From contig CAVXTL010000001.1 in the NCBI GenBank assembly GCA_963764665.1, forward strand, positions 46,316 through 110,315: 64,000 nucleotides of DNA. The letters run 5' to 3'. Source of the stretch: JACVRW01 sp963764665 (lineage in GTDB: Bacteria; Actinomycetota; Thermoleophilia; Solirubrobacterales; Thermoleophilaceae). The notes beneath the pieces are model-generated. The model did no database searches. It had not been told where the DNA came from and saw nothing but the letters and a program-made list of their open reading frames with translations. Each line of letters opens with the position of its first letter. Position 1 is the first letter of the stretch. A program made the translations under genes and the position numbers. Positions 1 to 9,034 of the stretch are shown here, piece by piece.

Positions 1-2
1 TC

Positions 3-62
3 TTCCTCGTCCTCGCCGCGGACGGCCGGATCGAGCGCGACTACACGTTCGTCGTCGCTTAG
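3..62 (+). CDS. 3' end of an unidentified CDS (5' part outside window)
   Basis: Nineteen in-frame codons end at a TAG at 60-62 with strongly G/C-ending codon use. The tail contains ADGRIERDYTFV. Endings of this kind occur in SnoaL/NTF2-like proteins, and the next gene on the other strand is of that fold, but 19 residues are too few to assign a family. The stop lies 11 bp from the stop of the convergent neighbour. Confidence 0.45.
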   Translation, partial: FLVLAADGRIERDYTFVVA

Positions 63-73
63 GCCATTGCGGG

Positions 74-469
74 CTACTCCGACAGCCCCACGGCTGCGAG
101 GGCCAGGCGCCGCTCGCGGAAGTCCTCCCACCTGAGGAGCTTTCCGCGCCTGAACGTGAAGACGCCGGCGACGGGAATGTCCGTCTCCACGGTGCTCCCT
201 CGCGCCCGGATGTGGATCGTGCCGACCGCCAGGATTCGTTCTCCGAGGTCGCGCACCTCGCGGAAGTCGGGCTCGAACACGTCGAAGCTCTCGTCGTTGT
301 CGGCAAAGAATCTTCGAATGCCGTCGTGGCCGCGGTAGGCGCCCTCCACAGCGCTTCTTGCCGCTATCCAGACGATGTCCTCGTCCACGTGCCGCAGGAA
401 GGCCTCCATCTCCCCGCGGCTCACGGCGCCCAGGGCCTCCTCGAACACCCGCATGTTCTGCTCCGACAT
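74..469 (-). CDS. SnoaL/NTF2-like small-ligand domain protein
   Basis: A 131-residue single-domain protein of the cone-shaped NTF2-like fold. The N-terminal helix (MRVFEEALGAVSRGEMEAFL) is followed by the usual HVDEDIVW strand, a GAYRGHDGIRRFF segment, and a C-terminal strand pattern ending FRRGKLLRWEDFRE. The length is typical of the family. Members are either small enzymes or binding proteins, and no catalytic residue can be singled out here, so substrate and role are unknown. The ATG at 469 is preceded 7 nt upstream by a -10-like GATACT, so the transcript is probably leaderless. A second member of the fold lies at 21227-21691. Confidence 0.8.
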   Translation of the reverse strand: MSEQNMRVFEEALGAVSRGEMEAFLRHVDEDIVWIAARSAVEGAYRGHDGIRRFFADNDESFDVFEPDFREVRDLGERILAVGTIHIRARGSTVETDIPVAGVFTFRRGKLLRWEDFRERRLALAAVGLSE

Positions 470-476
470 CCCGCCG

Positions 477-482
477 AGTATC
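477..482 (-). promoter_or_regulatory. Putative -10 box of a leaderless promoter
   Basis: GATACT on the minus strand ends 7 nt before the ATG at 469, which places transcription start at or next to the start codon. There is no Shine-Dalgarno sequence in the gap. No clear -35 is seen. Confidence 0.4.
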
Positions 483-518
483 CCCCAGTGGGGCAGCTCG
501 CCCCCTCACGACCGCCGG

Positions 519-1085
519 TCAATGTCCTGGACGTTGCGCATCGATTACGAGGAACTTGAAGGTCGTGCGGGCGTCGTCGATGGCCGTGGCGGTCGGGTTG
601 CAGACCTTGACCATCACGTTTTCGGAGGCCGCGCGGTACTCGGTCGTGTAGCTGAGGGAGCTCGACGTGTCGGCCCAGGAAGGTGTGAGCAGCAGATGCT
701 CATCCAGTGCGCCGTCCAAACCAATAGAGATGTCTCGACACGACTGCGCCGCTACGGACCCGACCTCCACGTTGATGCCTATGTCTCGCTCGGCTATCTG
801 CGAGGCCGTGAGCGAGCCGGTGGCGATGTCGGCCCCGGTGAGCGTCTCGTCGGCCACATCGGCGCCGAGGAAGCTGTGCACGTCGAAGGTGTTGACCGAG
901 TTGTCCTTGATGTCGCCAGAGCCGATCTCGTTGTTACCGATGTCGACTGACTTGACCTCGCCGTCGACGATGTCGGTGGACCGGACCGTGTTAACGGCGT
1001 ACGCGCTGCCGCCCAACGCCACGAACAGGGCCATGGTCGCCACCACGTTGGCATAGGTGAGGCGGCTGGACAGTCTGCGCAGCAT
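519..1085 (-). CDS. Secreted D-I/V repeat protein of unknown function
   Basis: 188 residues. The N-terminus (LTYANVVATMALFVALGGSAYA) is a signal peptide or membrane anchor. Residues about 35-100 are a short-period repeat in which Asp-Ile or Asp-Val recurs every 5-10 residues (STDIVDGEVKSVDIG, NEIGSGDIKDNSV, GADVADETLTGADI), suggesting a repetitive beta structure. The C-terminal about 75 residues form a separate domain with two cysteines (SCRDISI and KVCNPT). The MLRRLSSRLTYANVVAT-type leader is a pattern I associate with many Solirubrobacterales surface proteins. The start at 1085 is chosen because GAGGAG lies 5 nt upstream, and an upstream in-frame GTG has no such site. Function is not recognised. 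Confidence 0.8.
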   Translation of the reverse strand: MLRRLSSRLTYANVVATMALFVALGGSAYAVNTVRSTDIVDGEVKSVDIGNNEIGSGDIKDNSVNTFDVHSFLGADVADETLTGADIATGSLTASQIAERDIGINVEVGSVAAQSCRDISIGLDGALDEHLLLTPSWADTSSSLSYTTEYRAASENVMVKVCNPTATAIDDARTTFKFLVIDAQRPGH

Positions 1086-1416
1086 GGAAGCTCCTCGGAC
1101 GGGGACGGCCAACCCTGGCCCACGCGGCGCTCCATGCCTAACGCCAACCTATCCCCAATCGACGGCTGGGATTGCCGAACGGCTACCGAGGCTTTCCCGA
1201 GGGGGGACCGAGAATTCGACCTAGCCGGCTGCCACCTGGGGGCCAACCAAAATGGCGACTTGCCCTCGCCCCAGACACCGCACGTCGGCTCGATGCCTTC
1301 GATGCGGGTCGCGTCACCGTCGCCGGAAGAATTTAGGCCACAATCGGGCCACGCGCTAGGTCGCTGCCAGCGCGCGTACGAACGGCAACCCGCGCCCGTA
1401 CTGAGGAAACGCCGAA
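1086..1416. other. Gene-free interval between repeat protein and tRNA-Arg
   Basis: About 330 bases without a convincing reading frame. It must hold the promoter of the secreted repeat protein (leftward) and the 3' end of the tRNA transcript. I see no clear hairpin terminator, repeat or RNA motif apart from the Shine-Dalgarno site next to 1085. Confidence 0.5.
1091..1096 (-). promoter_or_regulatory. Strong Shine-Dalgarno GAGGAG fixing the start at 1085
   Basis: GAGGAG on the minus strand lies 5 nt before the ATG at 1085. It decides between this start and an in-frame codon 27 bases further upstream. Confidence 0.7.
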
Positions 1417-1490
1417 TGCCCCCGGCAGGACTCGAACCTGCGACCCGCTGCTTAGAAGGCAGCCGCTCTATCCAGCTGAGCTACGGGGGC
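1417..1490 (-). tRNA. tRNA-Arg (anticodon TCT)
   Basis: The minus strand folds into a complete cloverleaf: acceptor stem GCCCCCG/CGGGGGC, D arm GCTC/GAGC, anticodon stem GCTGC/GCAGC with loop CTTCTAA (anticodon TCT, reading AGA/AGG), T arm GCAGG/CCTGC with loop TTCGAGT, discriminator A. The 3' CCA is not encoded. It lies 32 bp downstream of tRNA-Pro on the same strand, so the two are probably co-transcribed. Confidence 0.96.
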
Positions 1491-1522
1491 CTGCCGGAAG
1501 GGTACGGCGAGGGGTCGACCAG

Positions 1523-1596
1523 TCGGGGCGGCCGGATTCGAACCGGCGATCTCCTCTCCCCAAAAGAGGCGCGGTACCAGGCTCCGCTACGCCCCG
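1523..1596 (-). tRNA. tRNA-Pro (anticodon TGG)
   Basis: Complete cloverleaf on the minus strand: acceptor CGGGGCG/CGCCCCG, D arm GCGG/CCGC, anticodon stem CCTCT/AGAGG with loop TTTGGGG (anticodon TGG, reading CCA and wobbling to other CCN codons), T arm GCCGG/CCGGC with loop TTCGAAT, discriminator A. CCA is not encoded. It is the upstream member of a two-tRNA unit with tRNA-Arg. Confidence 0.96.
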
Positions 1597-1622
1597 CGAG
1601 CGCGAGTCTAGACCCACTCCAA

Positions 1623-1656
1623 CCCGCCGGCGCGCGCCTCGACGCGCGCCGGCGGG
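1623..1656. terminator. Perfect 14-bp GC hairpin
   Basis: CCCGCCGGCGCGCG pairs perfectly with its reverse complement across a 6-nt loop. There is no U-run on either side, as is common for GC-rich actinobacterial terminators. It stands upstream of the leftward tRNAs and 17 bp downstream (leftward) of the stop of a short minus-strand reading frame at 1673-1768, so it may terminate a transcript arriving from the right. A role in tRNA processing or as an operator is also possible. Confidence 0.5.
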
Positions 1657-1768
1657 TGTAGCCCCTGTCTTTCTAGATGCCGATCGAGTCCACGGGCGTG
1701 GTGGACCAGGCCGGCTTGGTGTCGGCTCCCGGGTCATTGGTGAGTGCCTCGCTAGGGTTGCCGCCTCC

Positions 1769-3034
1769 ATGGCCGACCTCAAACCGCTTCGCACGCTCCG
1801 CTACGAAGCCGCCACGGCAGGACCGCTCGAGGACGTGATCGCGCCGCCCTACGACGTGATCGACGACGAGCTTCGCGCACAACTGGTGGCTCGCAGCCCG
1901 TTCAACGTCGTCGAGATCGACCTGCCTCGCGCCGACGGCGGGGACCCCTACGAGCACGCCGCGGTCACCATGAGCGCATGGCGCGAGCGCGGCGTGCTGG
2001 TCCGCGAGGACGAGCCGGCCATCTGGGCCTTGCGGCAGGACTACACCGGGCCGGACGGCCGTGACCTCGCCCGCACTGGCTTCCTCGCGCGGGTACGGGT
2101 CGAGGAGTACGGGCCTGGTCGCATCCGTCCTCACGAGCGCACCCATCCCGGGCCCAAGGAGGATCGCCTGCGGCTCACTCGGGCGACCCGCACCAACCTC
2201 TCCCCCATCTTCAGCCTCTTCCCGGATCCCGACGGCGCGGTGCGAGGGGCGCTCGACCAGCTCGCGAGCGGCGAGCCTTTTGCCGCGGCCACCGATCACG
2301 AGGGCACCCGCAACACCCTCTGGAGGATCTCGGATCCCGGCGCCCTCGACGGCCTGGGTCGCATGCTCTCCAACGCCGAGCTCCTGATCGCCGACGGCCA
2401 CCACCGCTACGAGACGGCGCGCGTATACGCGGAGGAGATCGGCGGCGAGGGTGAGCACCGCTACGTGCTGATGCTGCTCTGCTCGCTCGCCGACCCGGGC
2501 CTCACGGTATTCCCCACCCATCGCCTGCTGACGGGGCTGAAGGACGATCCCGCCAAGCAGGAGGCGATCCGCGAGACCCTGATGCGCGACTTCGAGATAA
2601 CGGAGCTGCCCACCACCGGCGACCTGGAGCCGCCGAGCGGCTCCCCGGTGGCGTTCGGGTATATGGACAGCTTCCACCGCAAGCCGTACCGCGTGACCCT
2701 CAAGGACCAGGCGATCGCCGATCGCGAGCTCGCCGGGATGCCGGAGGCCTACCGCCGTCTCGACACCGCCGTGCTCGAGGCGATCGTCCTGCGCGGCGCG
2801 CTCGGGATGTCGGAGGACGACATCTCCCACCTCCGCGGCCTCGACTACTCGAAGAGCCTGGACGACGCCATCGACGCGGTGGTGTCGGGTCGCGCCGACG
2901 CCGGGTTCTTCATGCGCTCGACCCCGGTCGACCAGGTCCGCGAGGTGGCGGAAGCGGGCGAGTCGATGCCGCCGAAGTCCACCTACTTCTTCCCCAAGGT
3001 CCCCACCGGATTGGTGTTCAGCCCCCTCGAATAG
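1769..3034 (+). CDS. DUF1015 family protein
   Basis: 421 residues, close to the usual length of the family. Family signatures are visible: the start ADLKPLRTLRY with APPYDVI near residue 25, NVVEIDLP, the central IADGHHRYETA block at about residues 208-218, and the C-terminal PKSTYFFPKVPTGLVF. The conserved ADGHHRYET motif has suggested a kinase-like or phosphotransfer role for some members, but no activity is established, so I assign no reaction. There is no Shine-Dalgarno site. TAGGGT ends 10 nt before the ATG, so the leader is absent or very short. Divergent from the tRNAs. Confidence 0.9.
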   Translation: MADLKPLRTLRYEAATAGPLEDVIAPPYDVIDDELRAQLVARSPFNVVEIDLPRADGGDPYEHAAVTMSAWRERGVLVREDEPAIWALRQDYTGPDGRDLARTGFLARVRVEEYGPGRIRPHERTHPGPKEDRLRLTRATRTNLSPIFSLFPDPDGAVRGALDQLASGEPFAAATDHEGTRNTLWRISDPGALDGLGRMLSNAELLIADGHHRYETARVYAEEIGGEGEHRYVLMLLCSLADPGLTVFPTHRLLTGLKDDPAKQEAIRETLMRDFEITELPTTGDLEPPSGSPVAFGYMDSFHRKPYRVTLKDQAIADRELAGMPEAYRRLDTAVLEAIVLRGALGMSEDDISHLRGLDYSKSLDDAIDAVVSGRADAGFFMRSTPVDQVREVAEAGESMPPKSTYFFPKVPTGLVFSPLE

Positions 3035-3120
3035 CCCGGCGGCCAGTTGTGCCAAAACGAATTTGCCTGGATATCGGGGGGTTCGGTCAGAGAAATTTGC
3101 GCGAGCACCCCCGGGTGGGT

Positions 3121-3126
3121 TACAAC
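3121..3126 (+). promoter_or_regulatory. Possible -10 of the LuxR/AAA gene
   Basis: TACAAC at 3121-3126 lies 18 nt after a weak -35 (TTGCGC, 3097-3102) and ends 8 nt before the ATG at 3135, which again predicts a leaderless start. The match to consensus is only partial. Confidence 0.3.
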
Positions 3127-3134
3127 ACGCGTGC

Positions 3135-6027
3135 ATGGCTCGGACCCTCCCGACGTCGGCCCCCGTCCCCGGGCCGGCGCATCTGATTGAGCGGCAAGCG
3201 CAGATAAGGCTCGTCGCACAGGCGCTCGACGGCGCGTCAGACCCGCGGATCGCTCCTCCTTTTCGAGGGCGCCTCCGGCATCGGAAAGTCGAGCCTGCTC
3301 GCTGAGCTGGCCCAAACGGCCGAGGAGTTCGGCGCCGTGACCATGCGGGCGCGCGGGGGCGAGCTCGAGATGGGATTCCGGTTCGGCGTCGCGCGCCAGC
3401 TGCTCGAGCCGCGCCTGAGCAGGACCGATCCGCTGGAGCGAGCCGAGCTCATGGCGGCCGCGGGAGCAGCCGCGCCGCTGCTCACGGCGGCGAGCGCGGG
3501 CGAACACGCAGAACGGCAACGGCAACGGCAACGGCGCGTCACCCGACGCGACGCTCAACGGCATGTGGCGGCTCGTCCGGCGACTCGCCGAGCGGCGCGT
3601 GGCGCTGATCGCCGTGGACGACCTCCAGTGGGTCGACCGGCCGTCGCTCGAGTTGCTCCTCTACCTGGCGCGGCGGCTCGAGGAGCTTCGGGTGGTGATC
3701 GTCTCCACGCGCACCAGCGGCGAGGCGGGCCCAACGCCGACCTGGCGAATCGGCTCGAGGCGGTGCCGCTGGCTCGTGTGGAGCGGCTGTCGCCGCTGAC
3801 GCCGGACGGGATTCGCGCGCTGGCACAGGCCGAGGGTTTCCGGGATGCGTCCGGCAGCTTCCTTCGCACGCTGGGCGCCGAATCCGGCGGCGTGCCCTTC
3901 CTGGTCAAGTCGCTTCTCGCAAGCGCCCGGGGGGCTGGGCTCGACGGCCAGTCGGATCCCGAGCGCCTGATGGGCCTCGGGTCGGAGTCGGTCGGGCGCG
4001 CCACCGGCCTTCGTCTTCAGCGGCTGAACCCGGGCGCTCGCGCGCTCGCCGAAGCGGCGGCCGTGCTCGGGCCGGATGTCACCCGGGACCGCGTGGTCGA
4101 GGTGGCCGAGCTCGACCACTTCACAGGCCTGGAGGCGGTGGACACGCTGCGCCGCGCCGAGATACTCGAAGCGGGCTCCGAGGTGCGCTTCCGCCATGGC
4201 GTCGTTCGGGCATCAATCTACGACAGCCTCCCGCCCCGCTCCCGGGCGGGAGCGCATGTGCGGGCGGCGCGGGCGCTCGCCGAGGCGGGCGCATCGGCGC
4301 AGCGCACCGCCGAGCACCTGCTCCAGGCGCAGCGCCTCGGCGAGCCCTGGGCGCTCGACGCGCTGCGGGAGGCGGGCCGAGCGGCGCTCGCCGCCGGCCG
4401 TGTGAGCTCCGGCATCGCCTACCTCCGGCGCGCCCTCGACGAGGACCCGGCGGACGCCGGCGCGCGCTCCGAGCTCCTCGCGGAGCTGGGTGAGGCCGAG
4501 GCCGCGTCCGGCGATCCGGCCGGAGCGGCGCGCCTGGCGCTGGCCGCCGAGGACGCGCTGTCCGGCGGCGAGCGGGCCCGCACCCTCGAGCGCCTGGCCG
4601 GAGCGCTGTGGCTGCTCGGTCAGGACGCCACCGCCGCGCAGGCCTTCGAGGGAGCGCTCGACCTCGCGGAGGCGAGCGGCGACGAGGCTCAGGCGGCCCG
4701 GCTGCGGGCCGGGCTGCTGCTCACCGCTCGCTTCGACCCCGAGCTGCGCGTGCGAACGATCGAGCGCCTGGCCCCGTCGCTGAGAGAGCCCGGGTTCGGC
4801 CGCGAGCGCCCGCCCGCGCTCCTCGCCTCGGTGGCGTTCGAGCGCGCCCTGGCCGGCCGCCGCGCCGAGCGCGTGGCCGACCTGGCGGAGCGCGCCCTCG
4901 AGCCCCTGCTGCTGGACCTCGACTCCGTGCCCGGTCCCGAGTGCTTCGCCGCCTGCTGCGCGCTGCTCTGGGCCGATTCGCTGGCCACGGCCGAGATCGG
5001 CCTCACCGTGGCCCTCGAGGCAGCCCGGCGCCGCGGAAACGCCGCCGCTGCCGCCACCACGTCCGGCTTCCGCGCCTGGACCGTGCTTCAGCGCGGCCGG
5101 ATATCGCACGCGGCGGCCGATGCGGTCGAGGCAAGCGGCACCGAGGGCGGCGGGCCCTCGCCCGCGATACCCAGCCCCGCCACGATCCTGGCCGAGATCG
5201 ACATGGAGCAGGGCAGGCTGGACGAGGCGGCACTCACGCTCCACGACCCCGCTCAGCAGACCTCGTGGGGAGACGGCACGCGGCACGCGTTCCATCTGGC
5301 TGCCCGCGGCCGCCTGCACCACCTCCGCGGCAACGACGAGGCGGCACTCGAGGAGCTGCTCGAGAGCGGCCGCCAGCTGGAGTCGCTCGGGGTCCACAAC
5401 CCGGCAGTGCTCCCGTGGCGCTCGCGCGCCGCCATCGCAGCCGCCGGCGTGGGCGACCACGGCCGCGCGCGGACGCTGGCGGACGAGGAGGTCTCGCTCG
5501 CGCGAACCTTCGGCGCGGCTCGGGCCCTGGGCGTGGCCCTTCGCGCGGCGGCCCTGGTGGGTCCGGCCGGCGAGCGCCTGGAGCGGCTTCGCGAGGCGGT
5601 CGACTGCCTGGAGCGCTCACCCGGTGCGCTCGACCGGGCGCGCGGGCTGATCGATCTCGGCGCCGAGCTCCGGCGTGGCGGCAAGCGCCGCGAGGCCCGC
5701 GAGCGCCTCCGCGCCGGCATGGACCTGGCGCAGCGCTGTGAGGCCTCGGCTCTCGAGGCGCGTGCGCGCGAAGAGCTGATGGCGGCCGGGGCGCGCCCGC
5801 GCCGCCAGCGCCTGAGCGGCTCGGAGGCGCTGACCCCGCGCGAGCGCCAGGTGGCCCAGCTCGCGGCGCGCGGAGTGCGCAACCGCGACATCGCCCAGCG
5901 TCTGTTCATCACGCCCAAGACCGTGGAATGGCACCTGGGCAACGCCTACCGGAAGCTCGAGCTCCACTCGCGGAGCTCGCTCATCGGCGCGCTCGGCGAG
6001 TCCGAGCAGCTCGAACCGGTCGCCTGA
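3135..6027 (+). CDS. LuxR-family AAA/STAND transcription regulator, frameshifted
   Basis: Large transcription regulator: N-terminal ATPase, long helical tetratricopeptide-like middle, C-terminal LuxR helix-turn-helix (LTPRERQVAQLAARGVRNRD, then IAQRLFITPKTVEWH). The N-terminal region is readable only by changing frame three times. IERQAQIRLVAQAL is in the frame of 3135. Walker A (GASGIGKSS, about 3271-3297) is one base on. A Gly-Asn repeat and Walker B (VALIAVDDLQWVD, about 3600-3638) are in the next frame. The frame reverts near 3733. The last 2.3 kb is open. Shifts near 3237, 3500 and 3733 all fall beside G/C runs, so sequence error is likelier than decay. If the sequence is right, only a product from an internal start such as 3337 would be made. 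Ligand and targets are unknown. Confidence 0.75.
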
Positions 6028-6047
6028 ACTCAGCCCGAACGCACCGA

Positions 6048-6067
6048 GGGCCCGCCTGAGCGGGCCC
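6048..6067. terminator. Hairpin between convergent genes
   Basis: GGGCCCGC, a CTGA loop and GCGGGCCC form a perfect 8-bp stem 21 bp after the LuxR stop and 29 bp beyond the stop of the convergent secreted-protein gene. It can act on both strands. There is no U-tract. Confidence 0.6.
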
Positions 6068-6095
6068 CCGGGGCGCTGGCTGAAACCCTCGTCCC

Positions 6096-8266
6096 CTAGG
6101 GGGAGAGAGCGACTCTGGCTGCCCGTGCCTTACGGGACACCCGGAGCGTGACCTTCTGGTTCGTACGAACCTTCTTGGTCCAGGAGCCCAGCTTGCGTCC
6201 CCGCTTGCCGAGCACCTTCGGCCTTCAACTTCGCCTTCTTGGCGTACGTCGCTTCTGACCTTCACCACGAGGCGGACCTTCCCGCCCTTCTTGACCAGCC
6301 GGGCGACCTCGATCCACTGGCGGTCGAGCGACGTCCTTGCCGTCCTTGCCGGCGGGACCGGCGATCGCCGATCCACGTACTTAGTGACCTCGGTCGGCGT
6401 GGGCGGATCGATCGGACTTCTCGACCAAGGCGGGCCGGGGATGTCGACCTTCGATGTCGCGGAACAACCCTCGGGGTCGAAGTAGGCGGTCACGTTGATC
6501 TCTCTGGATCGCTGTTGATCACCTCGACGGCAGCCCTTCCATTCGCATCCGTGTAGGAGCAGCTGTCCGCCGTGCCCTTCAGCGGAGCCTCGGAGCCACC
6601 GATCGTGACACCGGGGGCGACGGTCCCGAAGTACGGGAACGCACCATCCGCCAGGTTGCCGACGTAGAAGCACACACGCTCGTTCACGAACGGCCTGCCG
6701 TCAACGTCGATTGCCTGCGCCACCATGATCCGCGCGACCGAGTTCGCCTCGCCCGGACCCTTCGGGTAAATGGTCAGGGACTTGGTGAACAGGGACCGCA
6801 CTTCCTTGGTCAGCGGTGCGGACGGCTTCGCCGGATCGCTGACGGGCTGGTACGGGTAACGCGCGGTGGCCGTGATGCTCGACCTACCGAGGACGTCCAC
6901 GTCCTCGAGGTCGCATCCACCGTTGGCGTTCTTGATCGCCCCGACGGCGTCGTAGTAGGCGCCGGTGCCGGGGTTGTACTCGACCTGGGCCTCACCGTGC
7001 TCGTCCGTGTAGACGACCACGTTCTGGGCACCCGCCGGTGTCAGGCGGTACGGCCGGAGCCTGATCGCTGCGGCGCAGACACTGAGTCGGCCGTGCGATC
7101 TCGGTGCGGAGCACCTCCGCGAAGTTCCAGTACGGGTAGAACCCGTCAACCAGGAATCCGCGGAAATTGTTCCCCTGCGCCGGCCCGTCGATGCCGGACG
7201 ACAGCCCCGGCCGCGACGTGGACGGAATGTACGTGCCGTAGAACGGCGCGTAGTAGTTGTGGGCAATCGGGTTGCCCAGCGTGTTGCGGCTGTAGACCGA
7301 CGACTTGTCGGCAGGCTCCAGCGAGCCGACTCCGCCGATGTCCGAACCGCCGGTGTTCTTGGCGATCTGGACGTCCACACGGGCGGCCGGCATCGGAGCG
7401 TCGCCGGCGTTCAGGTTGCCGTCGCTCAACAGCGTGCTGAGCACGAGCGGATCAAACGGCCCGAACGTGGCCGGTCCCGACGAGTCACCGAAGACCCGGG
7501 AGAACGGTCCCGTGTCGCTGCTCGGCACCTTGCAGTTGTCCACGGCGTCCACAACCGCGGTTCCGGGTCCGCAGTAACCACCCACGTGACCCTCGGCCTT
7601 GGTCAGGTCGTCATGGATGTCCCACCGCGCCGCGTTGTTGTCCGGATCGGAGTCCGAATCCTCGGCGAGCGCGCCCGCGAGCGTCGGCCAGGCGTCCGGC
7701 AGCGTGAAGCTGCCGCCCGGTCCGAGGGGGTGCGGGAAGTTGCCCGAGACCTTCACCTGGATGCGACCGTTCGAGTCGCCCGCGGTGAAGATGCCGTCGC
7801 CGGGCGGATCGCCCAGGCGGGTGTCTCCGGTCGGATCAGCCGCGCCCACCTCGTCGATCGACGGGGTGTTCAGGCTCATCCAGATCGCGAGGAACTGGTG
7901 CTTGAGAATGGCCGTGCCCGACTCGTCGGCCACCACCAGCTTCACGCGTGCGAGCCCCGGCTCGAGGCTCACGATGTCGGCTGCCACGCAATCCTCGAAA
8001 CCCGTGATCGTGGAGGTCTCGATCTGGGGCTTCACGCCCGGACCGGTCCACTCCTCGACCAGCCAGTCCACGTTCGCCCCTGCCTCGCCGATGTCCGGAT
8101 GGCACTTGACGAGCCGAATCTGCTCGCCGCGCCAGGCCAGGTAGGGAATGTTCGTGGTCTGCGGGTCCTGCGGGCCCTGCGCTGCTGCTGGACTGCTCGC
8201 CAGCACCGAGCCCAGAACACACGCAAGGAACGCGAGGCTCAATCTGAGCCTCCCGAGTCGTCGCAT
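6096..8266 (-). CDS. Large secreted protein of unknown function, several frameshifts
   Basis: The start at 8266 is fixed by AGGAGG 6 nt upstream. A signal peptide follows (LRLSLAFLACVLGSVLA, then SSPAAAQG). The frame stays open for about 390 codons and contains DWLVEEWTGPGVKP and a long Gly/Asp/Pro-rich region. It then shifts near 7080 and continues with NVVVYTDEHGEAQVEYNPGTG, a pattern seen in Ig-like or fibronectin-like surface proteins. It shifts again near 6500, and at several places between 6400 and 6210. The true tail, rich in basic residues (GKRGRKLGSWTKKVRTNQ), ends at the TAG at 6096-6098. Intact length would be about 720 residues. The density of shifts suggests poor local sequence or real decay. 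Probable cell-surface role; no enzyme motif seen. Confidence 0.6.
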
Positions 8267-8272
8267 GAACAA

Positions 8273-8278
8273 CCTCCT
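8273..8278 (-). promoter_or_regulatory. Strong Shine-Dalgarno AGGAGG fixing the start at 8266
   Basis: AGGAGG on the minus strand lies 6 nt before the ATG at 8266, at the beginning of a good signal peptide. It overrides the longer open frame that reaches 8365. Confidence 0.7.
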
Positions 8279-8462
8279 GAAGGTCTTGTGCGCCCGCCCT
8301 TCTGACGAGCACGAGTACGGGCGAACGTATGCGCGAACGGGCGCGAGCGCACCGGGGGCGGGCACCGGTCTTGCTTGCGAGGGACCCGGGGTCAGTGGAA
8401 CTCGAGCCCCGGGATCAATGGCCCCATACCCTGGGTTTTTCGGGACCGTTCGGCGCGGGGAC

Positions 8463-8468
8463 TAGCAT
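8463..8468 (+). promoter_or_regulatory. Putative -10 box of a leaderless promoter (adenosyltransferase)
   Basis: TAGCAT ends 8 nt before the GTG at 8477. No Shine-Dalgarno sequence lies between, so a leaderless or near-leaderless transcript is predicted. Confidence 0.45.
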
Positions 8469-8476
8469 GCCCCGCC

Positions 8477-9034
8477 GTGGTGAAGATCTACACGCGCAAG
8501 GGCGACGACGGTACGACCGGCCTCTGGTACGGCGGCCGCGTGGCCAAGCACGACGGCCGGCCCGAGGCCTATGGGTCGGTGGACGAGGCCGCGTCCGCGC
8601 TGGGGGTCTGCCGCGCGGCGGCCGAGCGCGGGAGCGAGCTGTACGCGGACATCCTCCGCATCCAGAACGAGCTGTTCGTGGCCGGCGCCGAGCTGGCCAC
8701 GGCGCCCGAGGCCTCCGACCGCCTCGAAGCGGGCGTCTCGCGCGTCACGCCAGACATGGTGGACCGCCTCGAGGCCGATATCGACCGCTACATGGAGCGC
8801 GTGGACCTGCCCCCGAAGTTCGTGATACCCGGCGGCACCGAGCTGTCCGCGCTGCTGGACGTGGCGCGCACGGCGGTGCGCCGCGCCGAGCGCCGCGTGA
8901 CCTCGCTTCAGGATTCAGGCGAGCTCGACGGCGACCTTGTCATGAGATACCTGAACCGGCTGTCCGACGCCCTCTTCGCGATGGCGCGCTTCGCGGACGA
9001 GCCGGATCCCGAGCTCTTCGAGGGGAGAGGATGA
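8477..9034 (+). CDS. pduO: PduO-type cob(I)alamin adenosyltransferase
   Basis: 185 residues. It transfers the 5'-deoxyadenosyl group of ATP to cob(I)alamin (or a corrinoid precursor) to make coenzyme B12. PduO/MMAB-type hallmarks are present: the N-terminal ATP-binding VKIYTRKGDDGTTGLWYGGR, GSVDEAASALG, IQNELFVAGAELAT, FVIPGGTELSALLDVARTAVRRAER, and the C-terminal YLNRLSDALFAMAR. Start GTG 8477 (or the next GTG, 8480) gives the usual N-terminus; further upstream the frame has no family similarity. The stop overlaps the ATG of the OsmC gene by four bases (ATGA), so the two are translationally coupled. Confidence 0.93.
   Translation: MVKIYTRKGDDGTTGLWYGGRVAKHDGRPEAYGSVDEAASALGVCRAAAERGSELYADILRIQNELFVAGAELATAPEASDRLEAGVSRVTPDMVDRLEADIDRYMERVDLPPKFVIPGGTELSALLDVARTAVRRAERRVTSLQDSGELDGDLVMRYLNRLSDALFAMARFADEPDPELFEGRG

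Noticed and set aside
1417..1596. tRNA genes as attachment sites for an integrated element
   Set aside because: No integrase, direct repeat of a tRNA end, or change in composition was seen on either side.
1673..3136. Long minus-strand frame across the DUF1015 gene
   Set aside because: It is the mirror of a strongly conserved plus-strand gene; only its last about 30 codons (1673-1768) may be real, and these are listed separately.
3135..3800. Programmed ribosomal frameshifting in the LuxR gene
   Set aside because: Three changes in 500 bp in two directions, with no slippery heptamer or pseudoknot seen; sequence error or decay is simpler.
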